Source: Hyphomicrobiales bacterium (GTDB taxonomy: Bacteria > Pseudomonadota > Alphaproteobacteria > Rhizobiales > Methyloligellaceae). From it: 53,921 bases of DNA. Within the stretch, counting starts at the first letter, position 1; each line of letters opens with the position of its first letter. The stretch covers positions 1-53,921 of the forward strand of contig JAJFHP010000027.1 of NCBI GenBank assembly GCA_021775555.1, in the 5' to 3' direction. The notes beneath the pieces were generated by a model. That model saw only the letters and a program-made list of their open reading frames with translations. It was not told the origin of the DNA and made no database searches. The translations under genes were made by a program, and so were the position numbers. Of the stretch, positions 13,939 through 23,720 are shown one piece after another.

Positions 13939-14403
13939 GTGAATATTGGCGAAAAATGCGTGGTTGCTTTCCACTACAAACTGACCAATTCAGATGGTGA
14001 ACAGCTGGATTCCTCGGAAGGTCAGGATCCTCTGAAATATCTTCACGGTGCCAGTAACATCGTCCCGGGTCTTGAAAATGAACTTGAAGGCAAGAAGGCT
14101 GGCGATACGCTCAATGTCGAGGTTCAACCCGATGAGGGCTACGGTCAGGTGAACCCGCAGCTGGTTCAAAAAGTCCCGCATAGCGCCTTCGAGGGAGCGT
14201 CGGAAATCAAGGCCGGAATGCAGTTCCAGGCGCAAGGGCCGGACGGGCAAGCTCAACTCATTACCGTAATTGAGGTCTCCGGGGATGAGGTGACGGTCGA
14301 CGGCAATCATCCGTTAGCGGGCCAAGTGCTGCACTTCGACGTCACGATCGAAAATGTACGCGAGGCGAGCAAGGAAGAACTCGAACACGGACACGCACAC
14401 TAA
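13939..14403 (+). CDS. slyD: FKBP-type peptidyl-prolyl isomerase, SlyD-like
   Basis: A 154-residue cytoplasmic isomerase/chaperone. The FKBP domain is split by the insert-in-flap: 'VAFHYKLTNSDGEQLDSS', 'PLKYLHGASNIVPGLENELEGKKAGDTLNVEVQPDEGYGQ', then the IF domain (about 75-125) and 'VDGNHPLAGQVLHFDVTIENVR'. A short His tail (ELEHGHAH) is the remnant of the metal-binding tail of E. coli SlyD. The start is GTG with AGGAG seven bases upstream. Stand-alone gene followed by a terminator. Confidence 0.93.
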   Translation: MNIGEKCVVAFHYKLTNSDGEQLDSSEGQDPLKYLHGASNIVPGLENELEGKKAGDTLNVEVQPDEGYGQVNPQLVQKVPHSAFEGASEIKAGMQFQAQGPDGQAQLITVIEVSGDEVTVDGNHPLAGQVLHFDVTIENVREASKEELEHGHAH

Positions 14404-14412
14404 GCCCGCTGC

Positions 14413-14438
14413 CGGGGATTCTCACATCCCCGTGTTTT
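14413..14438 (+). terminator. terminator after slyD
   Basis: CGGGGAT, 6-base loop, ATCCCCG, then TGTTTT, ten bases after the stop. The T run is interrupted, so it may be moderate in strength. Confidence 0.6.
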
Positions 14439-14458
14439 GACATGCTCCACGGGCTCGT

Positions 14459-14857
14459 ATGACACTTGCAGCCATGCGCATGTTGCTGATTGTATTTCTG
14501 AGTTTGCTCTTTGCCGGGGGTGTGCATGAGAGTGCCTGGTCCGACAACAAGACGGCAAATGCCAAACCATCTGACAGCATGATCATCGGTGTCGCGCAGC
14601 AATTCGTGCTGGAGCATTTCAAGCGTCAACCGGCCGACTATTTTGATGTAGCTTTTGACATCGCCAACATCCACCCACAGCCGGACAAGGACTACTGGGC
14701 GGTTGTTGGCGGGTTCATGGCGGATGCAGGCGGCAATAATTACAAGCCTCACGCATTCGGCATCGCCATGCGGCTGATCTGCCCCGATCATGAAAAACTG
14801 GAATGCTGGCAGATGGAAAAGCTAGTGATCGACCAGACAATAATTCTGAATAACTAG
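14459..14857 (+). CDS. exported protein, function unknown
   Basis: A 132-residue protein with a signal peptide (to about residue 28) and a compact mature domain with two Cys ('LICPDHEKLECWQMEKL') that could form a disulfide. 'YWAVVGGFMADAGGNNYKPHAFGIAMRLICP' has the look of a small conserved beta domain. Internal ATGs at residues 6 and 8 are alternative starts. I do not recognise the family. Confidence 0.55.
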   Translation: MTLAAMRMLLIVFLSLLFAGGVHESAWSDNKTANAKPSDSMIIGVAQQFVLEHFKRQPADYFDVAFDIANIHPQPDKDYWAVVGGFMADAGGNNYKPHAFGIAMRLICPDHEKLECWQMEKLVIDQTIILNN

Positions 14858-14874
14858 AGATCGTTGTTGAGTTC

Positions 14875-16179
14875 TTAGCTGAATGCCTGCTCCATGGCGC
14901 GGCGTGTTTTCACCGCCTCTATGGATTCATCCGCCGACACGTCCTCCCAGCGCACGGTTTCGCCTTCCTTGATGTCCCGGGAAAGTTTCACACCATGCGC
15001 GAGGCCGATGGGCAAGGCGCCGAATTGAAGGCTCTTGGCGGCGGGCTGTGCCTTGCCCCAAACCGTATAGCCGCCTTCACCGTCCAGCATTTCGCCTTGT
15101 TTGAGGTCGCGTTTTGCAACCGACACAACATCCGATATGAAATCGCGCGTCTGGCCGGTCGGCTCGTTGCGCAGCACTGCGGACAGCGCCGAAATGCCAA
15201 GCTCCAGTCCGATCAGATGGTAGGGGCGGTACATAGAGGAATATTGCCCTGACGGATCAGTGTTCAAACCATATTGGGCAAAGCAGGCACGGGCATACTC
15301 ATTGGGTGCTTCGAAAACCGCATAGACGCCCCAACGCAGATTGTTCGACATCTCACTGCCATCGCGGAATATGGATGAAACCACCTCGACCTGGCCCTTG
15401 TGATGGAGAATGCCGCCATCCTCGGAAGGTATCAGAATGTTTTGCAACTCGTTGGTCGGAACGTCTGGAAAACCTAGCCCGTCTGGCGAGGGGCTAAGGC
15501 CGGTCGCGTTTGCAATCGCGGTCATTTCGATACCGGACTTCGTGCCGTCGAGAAACGAGTTGAACATTTGCGGGTTCATACCCGCTTTCTTTGCGCCTTC
15601 CGGTGTCTGACCGTAATGCTCCCACACGGTGTCTGGTGTTGAGGCGTGATAGCTGGGAAGATATTTCGTTCCCTTGCCGGCCGAGACAACTTCGAAGCCG
15701 GTGGCGCGCGCCCAGTCAACAATCTCACAGACGAGCGCGGGCTGGTCGCCATAGGCCATGGAGTAAACAATACCAGCCGCTTCAGCTTCACGCGCCAAAA
15801 GAGGGCCCGCAAGAACATCGGCTTCCACATTGACCATGATGATATGCTTGCCGTTCGCGATTGACGCTCGGGCATGGGCGATGCCCGCGGGTGGTGATCC
15901 GGTCACCTCCAGCACAACATCAACATCATCACGTGCCGCCAGTTCCCTGCCATCTTCAAGAAACGTCACACTCTCGATACGTGCCTCATCCCAACCGACA
16001 TTTTTACACGCAGCACGTGCCCGGTCGGGATCAAGATCAGCAATTGCTGTCACTTCGAGCGGGCTGGTCGGAACCTGATTGAGGAACATGGAACCGAACT
16101 TGCCGGCGCCGATGAGGCCGACACGTACGGGGCCTTCACCTTTTTCAATGCGGGCGAGGGCGAGGGCGTGGAGATTCAT
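14875..16179 (-). CDS. NAD(P)-dependent oxidoreductase with C-terminal SAF domain
   Basis: A 434-residue enzyme. A Rossmann domain opens with 'VRVGLIGAGKFGSMFLNQ' (GxGxxG at 24-29) and continues with a homoserine-dehydrogenase-like substrate domain ('DGTKSGIEMTAIANATGL'). The last 80 residues are an SAF-type domain ('KRDLKQGEMLDGEGGYTVWGKA'). Related proteins act on branched or acidic sugar substrates, but the exact substrate is not known from sequence. I take ATG 16179 with AAGGGA upstream; ten more in-frame residues precede it. Monocistronic as far as seen. Confidence 0.85.
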   Translation of the reverse strand: MNLHALALARIEKGEGPVRVGLIGAGKFGSMFLNQVPTSPLEVTAIADLDPDRARAACKNVGWDEARIESVTFLEDGRELAARDDVDVVLEVTGSPPAGIAHARASIANGKHIIMVNVEADVLAGPLLAREAEAAGIVYSMAYGDQPALVCEIVDWARATGFEVVSAGKGTKYLPSYHASTPDTVWEHYGQTPEGAKKAGMNPQMFNSFLDGTKSGIEMTAIANATGLSPSPDGLGFPDVPTNELQNILIPSEDGGILHHKGQVEVVSSIFRDGSEMSNNLRWGVYAVFEAPNEYARACFAQYGLNTDPSGQYSSMYRPYHLIGLELGISALSAVLRNEPTGQTRDFISDVVSVAKRDLKQGEMLDGEGGYTVWGKAQPAAKSLQFGALPIGLAHGVKLSRDIKEGETVRWEDVSADESIEAVKTRRAMEQAFS

Positions 16180-16306
16180 GGATTTTCCCTTGAGTGTTCT
16201 GAGTGCCATTTACGGGATGAAGGGGCAGGGGGGCAAGAGTGCAGAAATATATGCAGTTATCCTGGAGGACACCGGTAGAACCATGCCCCTCCCAAGGCAT
16301 GTAACG

Positions 16307-16846
16307 TTATCTGGACGCGGCCTGCGAGGCGGCATCCAGATTTTTCAACCCCTTCTCGAACATACCCCCGATCATTTCATCGCGATCAAAGACAAGCAGC
16401 GCCATGGCCTTTTCGATGAAACTGGCCTGACCTTCCATCGTCCATGTGACATCTGTCTTTTTCCCATTGGGCTTGAAGGTGAAACGAACATCGCTGGTTG
16501 CGGCCATCGGCTCCACGAAATCAAGCTTGATGCCTATATTTTTGTGCGGCTGGCTTTGCATGATCGTCATTGCCCCCACACCGACATTCGAGTTGCCGTC
16601 CCATGAAAATTTTGCGCCTTCGCCGGATTTCGGTCCAGCATATTGGGATGATGCTTTGGGGTCGAGTTTGGCCCACGGGGACCAGTCCTGCCAATTGTGG
16701 AAGTCATTGACTTGGGTGAAGACCTTGTCGGGCGCGGCATTAATGCTCGCGTTGCGCTCAATACGGAAGCTGGACGGCTGCAAAGCCACCACGATTGCAA
16801 AAATCGCCAGCAGGACAGCCAGACCTATGAAAAATTTCTTCAACAT
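16307..16846 (-). CDS. SRPBCC family protein, second copy
   Basis: A 179-residue protein with N-terminal helix (about 4-24) and an SRPBCC domain (28-175), with 'ASINAAPDKVFTQVNDFHNWQDWSPWAKLDP' as signature. It is a homologue of the protein at 10825-11361. GGGAGG lies three bases before the ATG. Membrane-tethered lipid- or hydrophobe-binding is the family-level guess. Same strand as and 127 bases from the dehydrogenase gene. Confidence 0.85.
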   Translation of the reverse strand: MLKKFFIGLAVLLAIFAIVVALQPSSFRIERNASINAAPDKVFTQVNDFHNWQDWSPWAKLDPKASSQYAGPKSGEGAKFSWDGNSNVGVGAMTIMQSQPHKNIGIKLDFVEPMAATSDVRFTFKPNGKKTDVTWTMEGQASFIEKAMALLVFDRDEMIGGMFEKGLKNLDAASQAASR

Positions 16847-16902
16847 TTGCCTCCCATATTTTCAACAAGCGTCTCATCTTATTTTGATGGCTGTGTGACG
16901 GC

Positions 16903-17703
16903 TTACTCTGCGGCCACTTTGTATTTACGCGCATATTCCAGCAGGGCGTCATCCGCCACCGCTTCAATGGGTGTAAAGTCGCGGTGGGCAATCCAGTCTT
17001 CGCGGGTGAATTTGGTGATGTGGTTCGAGACCGCACAGAGCGTCAGATAGACGATCTTGCGCGGGTACGGCGTCATGTTTGGTGGTGAGGCGTGCACCAG
17101 ATTGCCGTGGAACATCAGCACTGCGCCGGGCTTGCCCGTAGGCGCGATGATGCCGCCTTCGTCCGCCAGCCGGGTGATGTCGGCCTTGTCCAAAGTCCAC
17201 AGTGGATAGGATGTCGTCTCCAGGTCATGGCCGGCATCAAGCACACCATGCTTGTGGCTCTTGGGGATGATCATAAGCGGTCCGTTGATCGCCATAACCT
17301 CGTCCATGAAGACGGCAATGTTCATGGCGCGGGCCTCAGGCATCCCATCGTCGCGCGCCCAGGTGCCGTAATCCTGGTGCCACTGCCATAGCTCCCCGTC
17401 GAACGGCGCCTTCGCATTCACCTTGTATTGGTGCATGTATAGCTTTTCGCCGAGCAACTGCTCCACAGGCTCGATCAGGCGGGGATGTGCCCCCAATATG
17501 CCGAAAGCCTCATTGTAGGTATGGGCAGCGAATGCGGTGCGTGGAGCACCGGTACTCTCGCGCCACACTTCCTTGCGATCTGATTTGTAGATTTCCTCTG
17601 CTTCCGCGCGAAGAACAGCGACTTCCTCGTCGGAAAAGCATTCCGGCAGGAACAGGTATCCCTGCTCGTCGAATTCGGCAAGTTGCTCACTTGTGAGTTT
17701 CAT
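16903..17703 (-). CDS. phytanoyl-CoA dioxygenase (PhyH) family protein
   Basis: A 266-residue Fe(II)/2-oxoglutarate oxygenase. The metal-binding triad is His109-x-Asp111 ('WQWHQDYGTWA') and His204 ('FHGNLVHASPPN'); the 2-oxoglutarate Arg is probably in 'PYPRKIVYLTL'. Members hydroxylate fatty acyl-CoA, ectoine or other small molecules; no ectoine or lipid genes adjoin. The ribosome site GGGGAGGAAGCG is strong. Single gene. Confidence 0.9.
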   Translation of the reverse strand: MKLTSEQLAEFDEQGYLFLPECFSDEEVAVLRAEAEEIYKSDRKEVWRESTGAPRTAFAAHTYNEAFGILGAHPRLIEPVEQLLGEKLYMHQYKVNAKAPFDGELWQWHQDYGTWARDDGMPEARAMNIAVFMDEVMAINGPLMIIPKSHKHGVLDAGHDLETTSYPLWTLDKADITRLADEGGIIAPTGKPGAVLMFHGNLVHASPPNMTPYPRKIVYLTLCAVSNHITKFTREDWIAHRDFTPIEAVADDALLEYARKYKVAAE

Positions 17704-17773
17704 CGCTTCCTCCCCAAATGATTGCTTCTTGGGAGTTTAGCGCTCTCTACACGAAATGACACTGTTGTTGTGT

Positions 17774-18928
17774 TTATCCAGAGATTTTAGGACTGCGATC
17801 ACCATATCGCCTGAGTGCCCGCGCATAATCCTGCGCCCACGCGCCTGCTTCCCATTTACGAGCAACGATTCCCGAGGCCCACCATGCAATCAATGCAATA
17901 GCGATGCCCGCATAACCGTCAATGGCGTAATGCCAGGCGAGATGGACCGAGCCCAGCAGGATCAAGCCTGTGAAGATGAACAGTGCAATCCCGAGCTTAC
18001 GGTTGATATGCCAGCAGGCGAGTGCGAACAGGAGAGCGGCCGCATTGTGCATACTCGGCATGGCGGAGATGCCCAGCCGGAGCCCTTTGCCCTGATAGCC
18101 ATCCCACAGCAGCATTTGTGTATCGATGGACCAGACCGGAAATGTTTCGTTCAAAGTATGGAGATAGCCGAGGAGTGGCACGAATGGGTCTGGTGAGTTA
18201 CCAGTCAACGCATAGTAGCAAGGGCCGGCGGATGAGAAGATAATCGCCATGAGATTGCCGCCGATGCCCCATGTGAGCATGAAAGCCAGGAAAAAGCGCG
18301 TACGCAGCACGGAGGGCATACGGGCGAAAGCCAGGCCCGACACCAGGATCCACATCACCATGAACCAGAGGTGGTAGCAGGCGACCAGAAGCAGTGTGAT
18401 CGGTGCATAACCGAGGATGGGGTGCAGCCACTCCCACGGCGCGCGGCCAAAATGAAGCCACTTGTCCCACGCGATAAAGGTGGTGTCCCAAGCGAATGGC
18501 TGGACGATTGGAACCGCTCCCTTGAGATAGGCGAACACATTCATGAAGAAGACGAAGACAATCACAATCGCTAACCCGTTCGCAGCCCGGTCCGGCTGAC
18601 GAAGAAAGTCCCACACATCTCTGACAAGGGCTGGGATGGGGTGTTCCGGCTTGATCACTGTTGCCAGGTGATAGAAACGCAGCGACAGGATACTCAGCGG
18701 CAGTATCACGCCGAGAAAGGTCACAAAAGACAGGGCCAAGGTGATGAAACTAGGAGGTGTCAGGCCCGGCGTTACGACAGTGATGGCGGCGGCGCAAATA
18801 AGGTGAATGGCAAGCAGAATGAAAAGCGGTGCGTGGCTTTTCAGCGCCGGGATCCAAAGTTCCGAAAAGGCGGCCCAGCGTTGCAAGCGGATAGGCTCCA
18901 GAGCATCTGGATTGGTGATCGTATACAT
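17774..18928 (-). CDS. PAP2 superfamily membrane phosphatase/phosphotransferase
   Basis: A 384-residue membrane protein with about ten helices. The PAP2 active site is seen as 'SAMPSMHNAAALLFALA' and 'HLAWHYAIDGYAGIAIAL' (SxxSxH and HxxxxHYxxDxxAG), the arrangement of the Aur1/Ipt1-like inositol phosphotransferase branch. It should act on lipid phosphates at the outer face of the inner membrane. I take ATG 18928, since an upstream in-frame start lacks a site. Confidence 0.87.
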   Translation of the reverse strand: MYTITNPDALEPIRLQRWAAFSELWIPALKSHAPLFILLAIHLICAAAITVVTPGLTPPSFITLALSFVTFLGVILPLSILSLRFYHLATVIKPEHPIPALVRDVWDFLRQPDRAANGLAIVIVFVFFMNVFAYLKGAVPIVQPFAWDTTFIAWDKWLHFGRAPWEWLHPILGYAPITLLLVACYHLWFMVMWILVSGLAFARMPSVLRTRFFLAFMLTWGIGGNLMAIIFSSAGPCYYALTGNSPDPFVPLLGYLHTLNETFPVWSIDTQMLLWDGYQGKGLRLGISAMPSMHNAAALLFALACWHINRKLGIALFIFTGLILLGSVHLAWHYAIDGYAGIAIALIAWWASGIVARKWEAGAWAQDYARALRRYGDRSPKISG

Positions 18929-19108
18929 GAACCGGCCCCTCACTTGCCTTGAAAGTGGGAGCATCCTACCGCGAGCTTTCTAAAGTCCCGTTAATTCAAG
19001 CGCGTAATTTCTGCTGTCTGTCTCAATGGTTCAGGAGGGAAGGAAGACAGGGTGAGAATGTGGATTATTGGATATTAAATAATTGAATTCAATGGGTTGC
19101 TGAATATA

Positions 19109-19792
19109 TCAGGAGGGGGCCACGGGGGATCGAAAGCGCCCACCGAGAAGGTAAAACAAAAATTTGAAACCTTCCGAAACGGCGAGTTGCGCTGATTTTT
19201 GATCGAGCCACCACCGTGTTTTTAGCCTGCCCTCGGGTGGTGATGTCATCATGAACCGCATATCTGGCATAGCCGCTTCGAATATCAGCTTCGCACGCCG
19301 GCTATGGAATGGCGAGGTGACCAGAATAATCCGCTTCAGCTTCCCTGCTTGTGAACCGGCCATTTGTTGATTGAGAAAATTCTGAAATGCTTCTGCCTCT
19401 TCTGATGTTGAAATATGACCTTCGCCGAAAGCCAGGAGAGCGTTTTCCGGCACACCGAGATGGATCATCAGACGATGGCGCATTTCACGCGGGGCCGGCA
19501 CTTCAATACCCATTGCCTTGCGTATCTCGTGGAAACGTGTCGGTGGAGGAACCCGGGCGTTAGATAGAGCCAGCTTTGGCGCATAGCCCGCTTTGTACAA
19601 TTCTGCGGCTTTGATTAAACGGTGCCAGTTACCGGCTAGCGGAAGGACATAATCGGCCTTTTGAACAGCATCTTCAACCTGAAGAATGCGAGGCAATAAC
19701 GGCACAGCGAGCGCAACCGCGAACAGACCTATAACAGTAAGAACGCCGATAATCTGAAAGAACAAGCGGACGGGACGTCTAAAGAGGCTCAT
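19109..19792 (-). CDS. YdcF-like (DUF218) envelope protein
   Basis: A 227-residue protein with one N-terminal anchor (about 10-32) and a DUF218 domain: 'ADYVLPLAGNWHRLIKAAELYKAGYAPKLALSN' and 'LILVTSPFHSRRAKLIFE'-like segments with the conserved 'TSPFHSRRA' motif. ElyC/SanA relatives take part in envelope biogenesis. The role here is open. Confidence 0.85.
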   Translation of the reverse strand: MSLFRRPVRLFFQIIGVLTVIGLFAVALAVPLLPRILQVEDAVQKADYVLPLAGNWHRLIKAAELYKAGYAPKLALSNARVPPPTRFHEIRKAMGIEVPAPREMRHRLMIHLGVPENALLAFGEGHISTSEEAEAFQNFLNQQMAGSQAGKLKRIILVTSPFHSRRAKLIFEAAMPDMRFMMTSPPEGRLKTRWWLDQKSAQLAVSEGFKFLFYLLGGRFRSPVAPS

Positions 19793-19834
19793 GGGATTGT
19801 AGTCCTGCAGGTCGAAACGGCATATTAAGATACC

Positions 19835-19860
19835 GACAATATCTGACAGGTGATATTGTC
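19835..19860. repeat. perfect 9-bp inverted repeat
   Basis: GACAATATC, 8-base loop, GATATTGTC, in the space upstream of the YdcF-like gene. It lacks a T run on either side, so it is more operator-like than terminator-like. Confidence 0.55.
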
Positions 19861-19948
19861 AGTAAAGTCCACCGGGGGATTAGCATCACCAAGCCAATCA
19901 CTCTGCCCGGGTACAGATGGTGAGGATGTCTGGTTAGTGACCTGTGCC

Positions 19949-20020
19949 CTAGCTACTCAGCCACAGCAGCACCATGAACACGAGTACAAACCCAATAGGC
20001 ATGAACAACCAGCGGATCAT
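19949..20020 (-). CDS. 23-residue membrane peptide coupled to the Lrp regulator
   Basis: A 23-codon frame (MIRWLFMPIGFVL then a hydrophobic stretch ending WLSS) whose ATG overlaps the TGA of the Lrp gene in an ATGA. The peptide is one short helix with a single Arg at position 3. The exact overlap argues for translational coupling. I know no family; it could be a chance frame, but the composition and the overlap both favour a real gene. Confidence 0.45.
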   Translation of the reverse strand: MIRWLFMPIGFVLVFMVLLWLSS

Positions 20021-20499
20021 GAGTCCTCTCCAATATTGGGGATAGGCGGCAGGCGCCGTTTTACCGGGGATGACTGGACCAGCGACGTATTGGTCATGGC
20101 GTAGGGGACGATTTCATCGATTAGAACTTCTAGTTCACTCACCGATTTCACATGGGCGCGGGCAATGAAGCAGTCTTCGCCGGTGATCCGGTCACACTCG
20201 ACGACAGCAGGCAGCTTTTCCAGGATTTTTGCAACCTTGTGGAACTGTCCCGGCATTGGCCGGATGCGAATCCATGCCGTGAGTTCAAGGCCGAAAGCTT
20301 GCGGGTTGATGGTTGCGGTATAGCTGGTGATGACCCCGGCTTCCTCAAGCCGCCTGATCCGCTCCGAGACGCTTGGTGCGGAGAGACCCACCTTGCGGGC
20401 TATTTCTGCTGTGCTGGTGCGGGCATCCCTTACAAGAGTTTGCAGGATAAGCCCATCTATTCTGTCAGGATCACTATTTTTGTATCGTAGGGTTTTCAT
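20017..20499 (-). CDS. Lrp/AsnC family transcriptional regulator
   Basis: A 160-residue regulator: N-terminal winged helix-turn-helix (about 10-60, 'LDGLILQTLVRDARTSTAEIARKVGLSAPSVSERIRRLEEAGVI'-like) and a C-terminal RAM ligand-binding domain (70-150, 'GLELTAWIRIRPMPGQFHKVAKILEKLPAVVECDRITGEDCFIARAHV'). It is divergent from an EamA exporter across a 115-base AT-rich space. Lrp members in this place usually control an adjoining amino-acid exporter. Confidence 0.92.
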   Translation of the reverse strand: MKTLRYKNSDPDRIDGLILQTLVRDARTSTAEIARKVGLSAPSVSERIRRLEEAGVITSYTATINPQAFGLELTAWIRIRPMPGQFHKVAKILEKLPAVVECDRITGEDCFIARAHVKSVSELEVLIDEIVPYAMTNTSLVQSSPVKRRLPPIPNIGEDS

Positions 20500-20614
20500 T
20501 CGTAATAATGCCTTGTTAAAATATAAAATCCCAATACAGCCTAACTAATCTCATATAAAATAGCTACTCAGCCTATCATAGTAAAGCCTCAAAAATTCTG
20601 CTTGAGAGGCACAT

Positions 20615-21493
20615 ATGAGCCAGGCTGCACGTCCCGGATTATCGCAAGCCGCCAATGCAGTTCCGCCGCATTTGTGGTTCGGTGTGAGCGCTATATTTCA
20701 TTATCTGGGGCCCGCATTCGCTGTGCTTCTCTTCCCCTCTGTTGGCGTATTGGGTGTTGCCTGGCTCCGGATTGCCTCGGCGGCTGCCATCTTCGCGCCG
20801 GTCACAAAGCCTTGGCGGACATTATTGAACGCCGATATGCGCACCAGAGTATTGCTTGTCGGTCTTGGCGCTTGTCTCGCTGTCATGAACGCTTCGTTTT
20901 ATCTGGCGCTCGACCGCTTACCCATGAGTCTTGTAGCCGCCATGGAGTTTGTCGGCACGGTGGCTGTTGCACTCTATGGCGTGCGGACGCGGCGTAATTT
21001 GCTCGCGTTAGCGCTCGCCATCCTAGGCGTTGTCATTTTGATTGATGTCCAGTGGTCGGTCGAGCCATGGGGGCTGTTCTGGGCCACCCTTAATAGCGCG
21101 TTGTTTGTCGGCTATATCGTCCTCGGGCATAAAATTTCTGAAAATGGCGCCAGCGGCGGCGTCGAGCGGTTGGGCGCGGCGATGATGCTTGCCTTTGTGT
21201 TCGTGATGCCGATCGGGCTCATGGAGGCACTCAAGGTTTTCGGGTCATTGCCCTTGATCCTCGCCGGTATCGGCGTCGGGTTTTGCTCATCGGTCATTCC
21301 CTATGTCTGCGACCAGCTGGCCATGTCCCGGCTGCCGCGCGCGACATTTGCATTGCTGCTGGCACTTCTCCCGGCGAGCGCGACGCTAATCGGTGCGCTG
21401 GTTTTAGCGCAGGTGCCGAGCTTCACGGATTTGCTGGGTATTGTGCTGGTGATGGCGGGGGTGGCGGTTCACGATGCGGAACAGCAATCCTGA
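20615..21493 (+). CDS. EamA/RhtA-like exporter
   Basis: A 292-residue membrane protein with ten helices in two EamA halves (about 20-145 and 155-285). Marks are 'WLRIASAAAIF', 'NASFYLALDRLPMSLVAAMEFVGTVAVAL' and 'PYVCDQLAMSRLPRATFALLLALLPASATLIGALVL', the RhtA-type pattern (threonine/homoserine export in E. coli). It is likely regulated by the divergent Lrp protein. AGAGG precedes the ATG. Confidence 0.9.
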   Translation: MSQAARPGLSQAANAVPPHLWFGVSAIFHYLGPAFAVLLFPSVGVLGVAWLRIASAAAIFAPVTKPWRTLLNADMRTRVLLVGLGACLAVMNASFYLALDRLPMSLVAAMEFVGTVAVALYGVRTRRNLLALALAILGVVILIDVQWSVEPWGLFWATLNSALFVGYIVLGHKISENGASGGVERLGAAMMLAFVFVMPIGLMEALKVFGSLPLILAGIGVGFCSSVIPYVCDQLAMSRLPRATFALLLALLPASATLIGALVLAQVPSFTDLLGIVLVMAGVAVHDAEQQS

Positions 21494-21496
21494 GAG

Positions 21497-21530
21497 ATGG
21501 CCATTAAGATGGTTATCTGGCCAATTTTTG
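21497..21530 (+). terminator. possible terminator after the exporter gene
   Basis: AGAT-GGTT-ATCT with flanking GGCC/GGCC, then AATTTTTG. The stem has an asymmetric bulge, so support is moderate. Confidence 0.45.
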
Positions 21531-21610
21531 TTGCGAGAATTCTTGCCCGGGCCTAGGTTGCCCACGGCCTGTTCACACAGGTGTCCCGGAATTCAAATTA
21601 CAACATATAA

Positions 21611-22822
<1,212 letters not shown>

Positions 22823-22853
22823 GCCACCCCTTTCAACGGAAGGTCGTCTGGAT

Positions 22854-23267
22854 ATGAGCGCAAGTGACATTCTTATGCCACTGATTGGCGGCGCGATGAT
22901 CGGTCTTGCCGCTCTCGTTCTGCTCGCCATGAATGGCCGGGTGATGGGAGTCAGTGGCATCTGGTCTGGATTGATCCGCTTGTCCGATGGCCTGGCGTGG
23001 CGGCTTGCCTTTGTCGCTGGAACCATCACCGCACCCATTCTGCTGGCAGCATTGGGTCGGCCCGGCCAGGTGCAAATCGAGACGCCGACCCCTGTGTTCC
23101 TGATCGCCGGATTGCTTGTCGGTCTGGGTACGGCAATCGGGTCGGGCTGCACATCGGGTCACGGCATATGCGGTATCTCACGGCTGTCGCCGCGCTCGAT
23201 CGTGGCCACACTTATTTTCATAGGCGTTGGTCTGGCCACGGTGTTCGTGGTCCGGCACGTTTTCTAG
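22854..23267 (+). CDS. YeeE/YedE family half-transporter, first subunit
   Basis: A 137-residue protein with about four helices. The Cys-containing motif '[26 protein letters not shown]' (about 86-111) is the hallmark of YeeE/YedE thiosulfate-type channels. The family is often split in two short genes; the second follows after nine bases. The pair probably moves thiosulfate or a related sulfur species across the inner membrane. Confidence 0.9.
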   Translation: MSASDILMPLIGGAMIGLAALVLLAMNGRVMGVSGIWSGLIRLSDGLAWRLAFVAGTITAPILLAALGRPGQVQIETPTPVFLIAGLLVGLGTAIGSGCTSGHGICGISRLSPRSIVATLIFIGVGLATVFVVRHVF

Positions 23268-23276
23268 GGGCAGGCT

Positions 23277-23708
23277 ATGACAGTCATTTCAGCGCTACTG
23301 GCCGGGCTTCTTTTGGGCGCAGGTCTCACCATTTCGGGCATGGTCAATCCTGCCGTGGTGCTCGGATTTCTCGACATAACGGGTGCCTGGAACCCGGCGC
23401 TCCTGCTGGTCATGGCCGGTGCTTTGGCGGTTGCCTTGCCGGGCTACTGGCTGCTTCAGGGGCGCAAGCCCTTGTTCGCGGAAAAACAACTTGTTCCGAC
23501 AAGGCGAGATATTGATGCGCCGCTCATAGTGGGCAGCACGATCTTCGGACTCGGCTGGGGTCTCGCCGGCATCTGCCCGGGACCGGTTCTGACGATGTTC
23601 GGCATCAATCCCCTTATGGCGTTTATTTTCGTGTCTGCCATGACTGTGGGGATAATGCTGAGTCGCTTCGTGGAGCCATGGCTGCGCGGTACCGGCGCAC
23701 CGGATTGA
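23277..23708 (+). CDS. YeeE/YedE family half-transporter, second subunit (DUF6691)
   Basis: A 143-residue protein with four helices and the second-half motif 'LGWGLAGICPGPVLTMFG' (Cys at about 103), together with 'LLLGAGLTISGMVNPAVVLGFLDITGAWNPAL'. It should assemble with the product of the preceding gene into one channel. SD-like GGGGCAGG precedes the ATG. Confidence 0.9.
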   Translation: MTVISALLAGLLLGAGLTISGMVNPAVVLGFLDITGAWNPALLLVMAGALAVALPGYWLLQGRKPLFAEKQLVPTRRDIDAPLIVGSTIFGLGWGLAGICPGPVLTMFGINPLMAFIFVSAMTVGIMLSRFVEPWLRGTGAPD

Positions 23709-23720
23709 GAGGCAGGGCCG

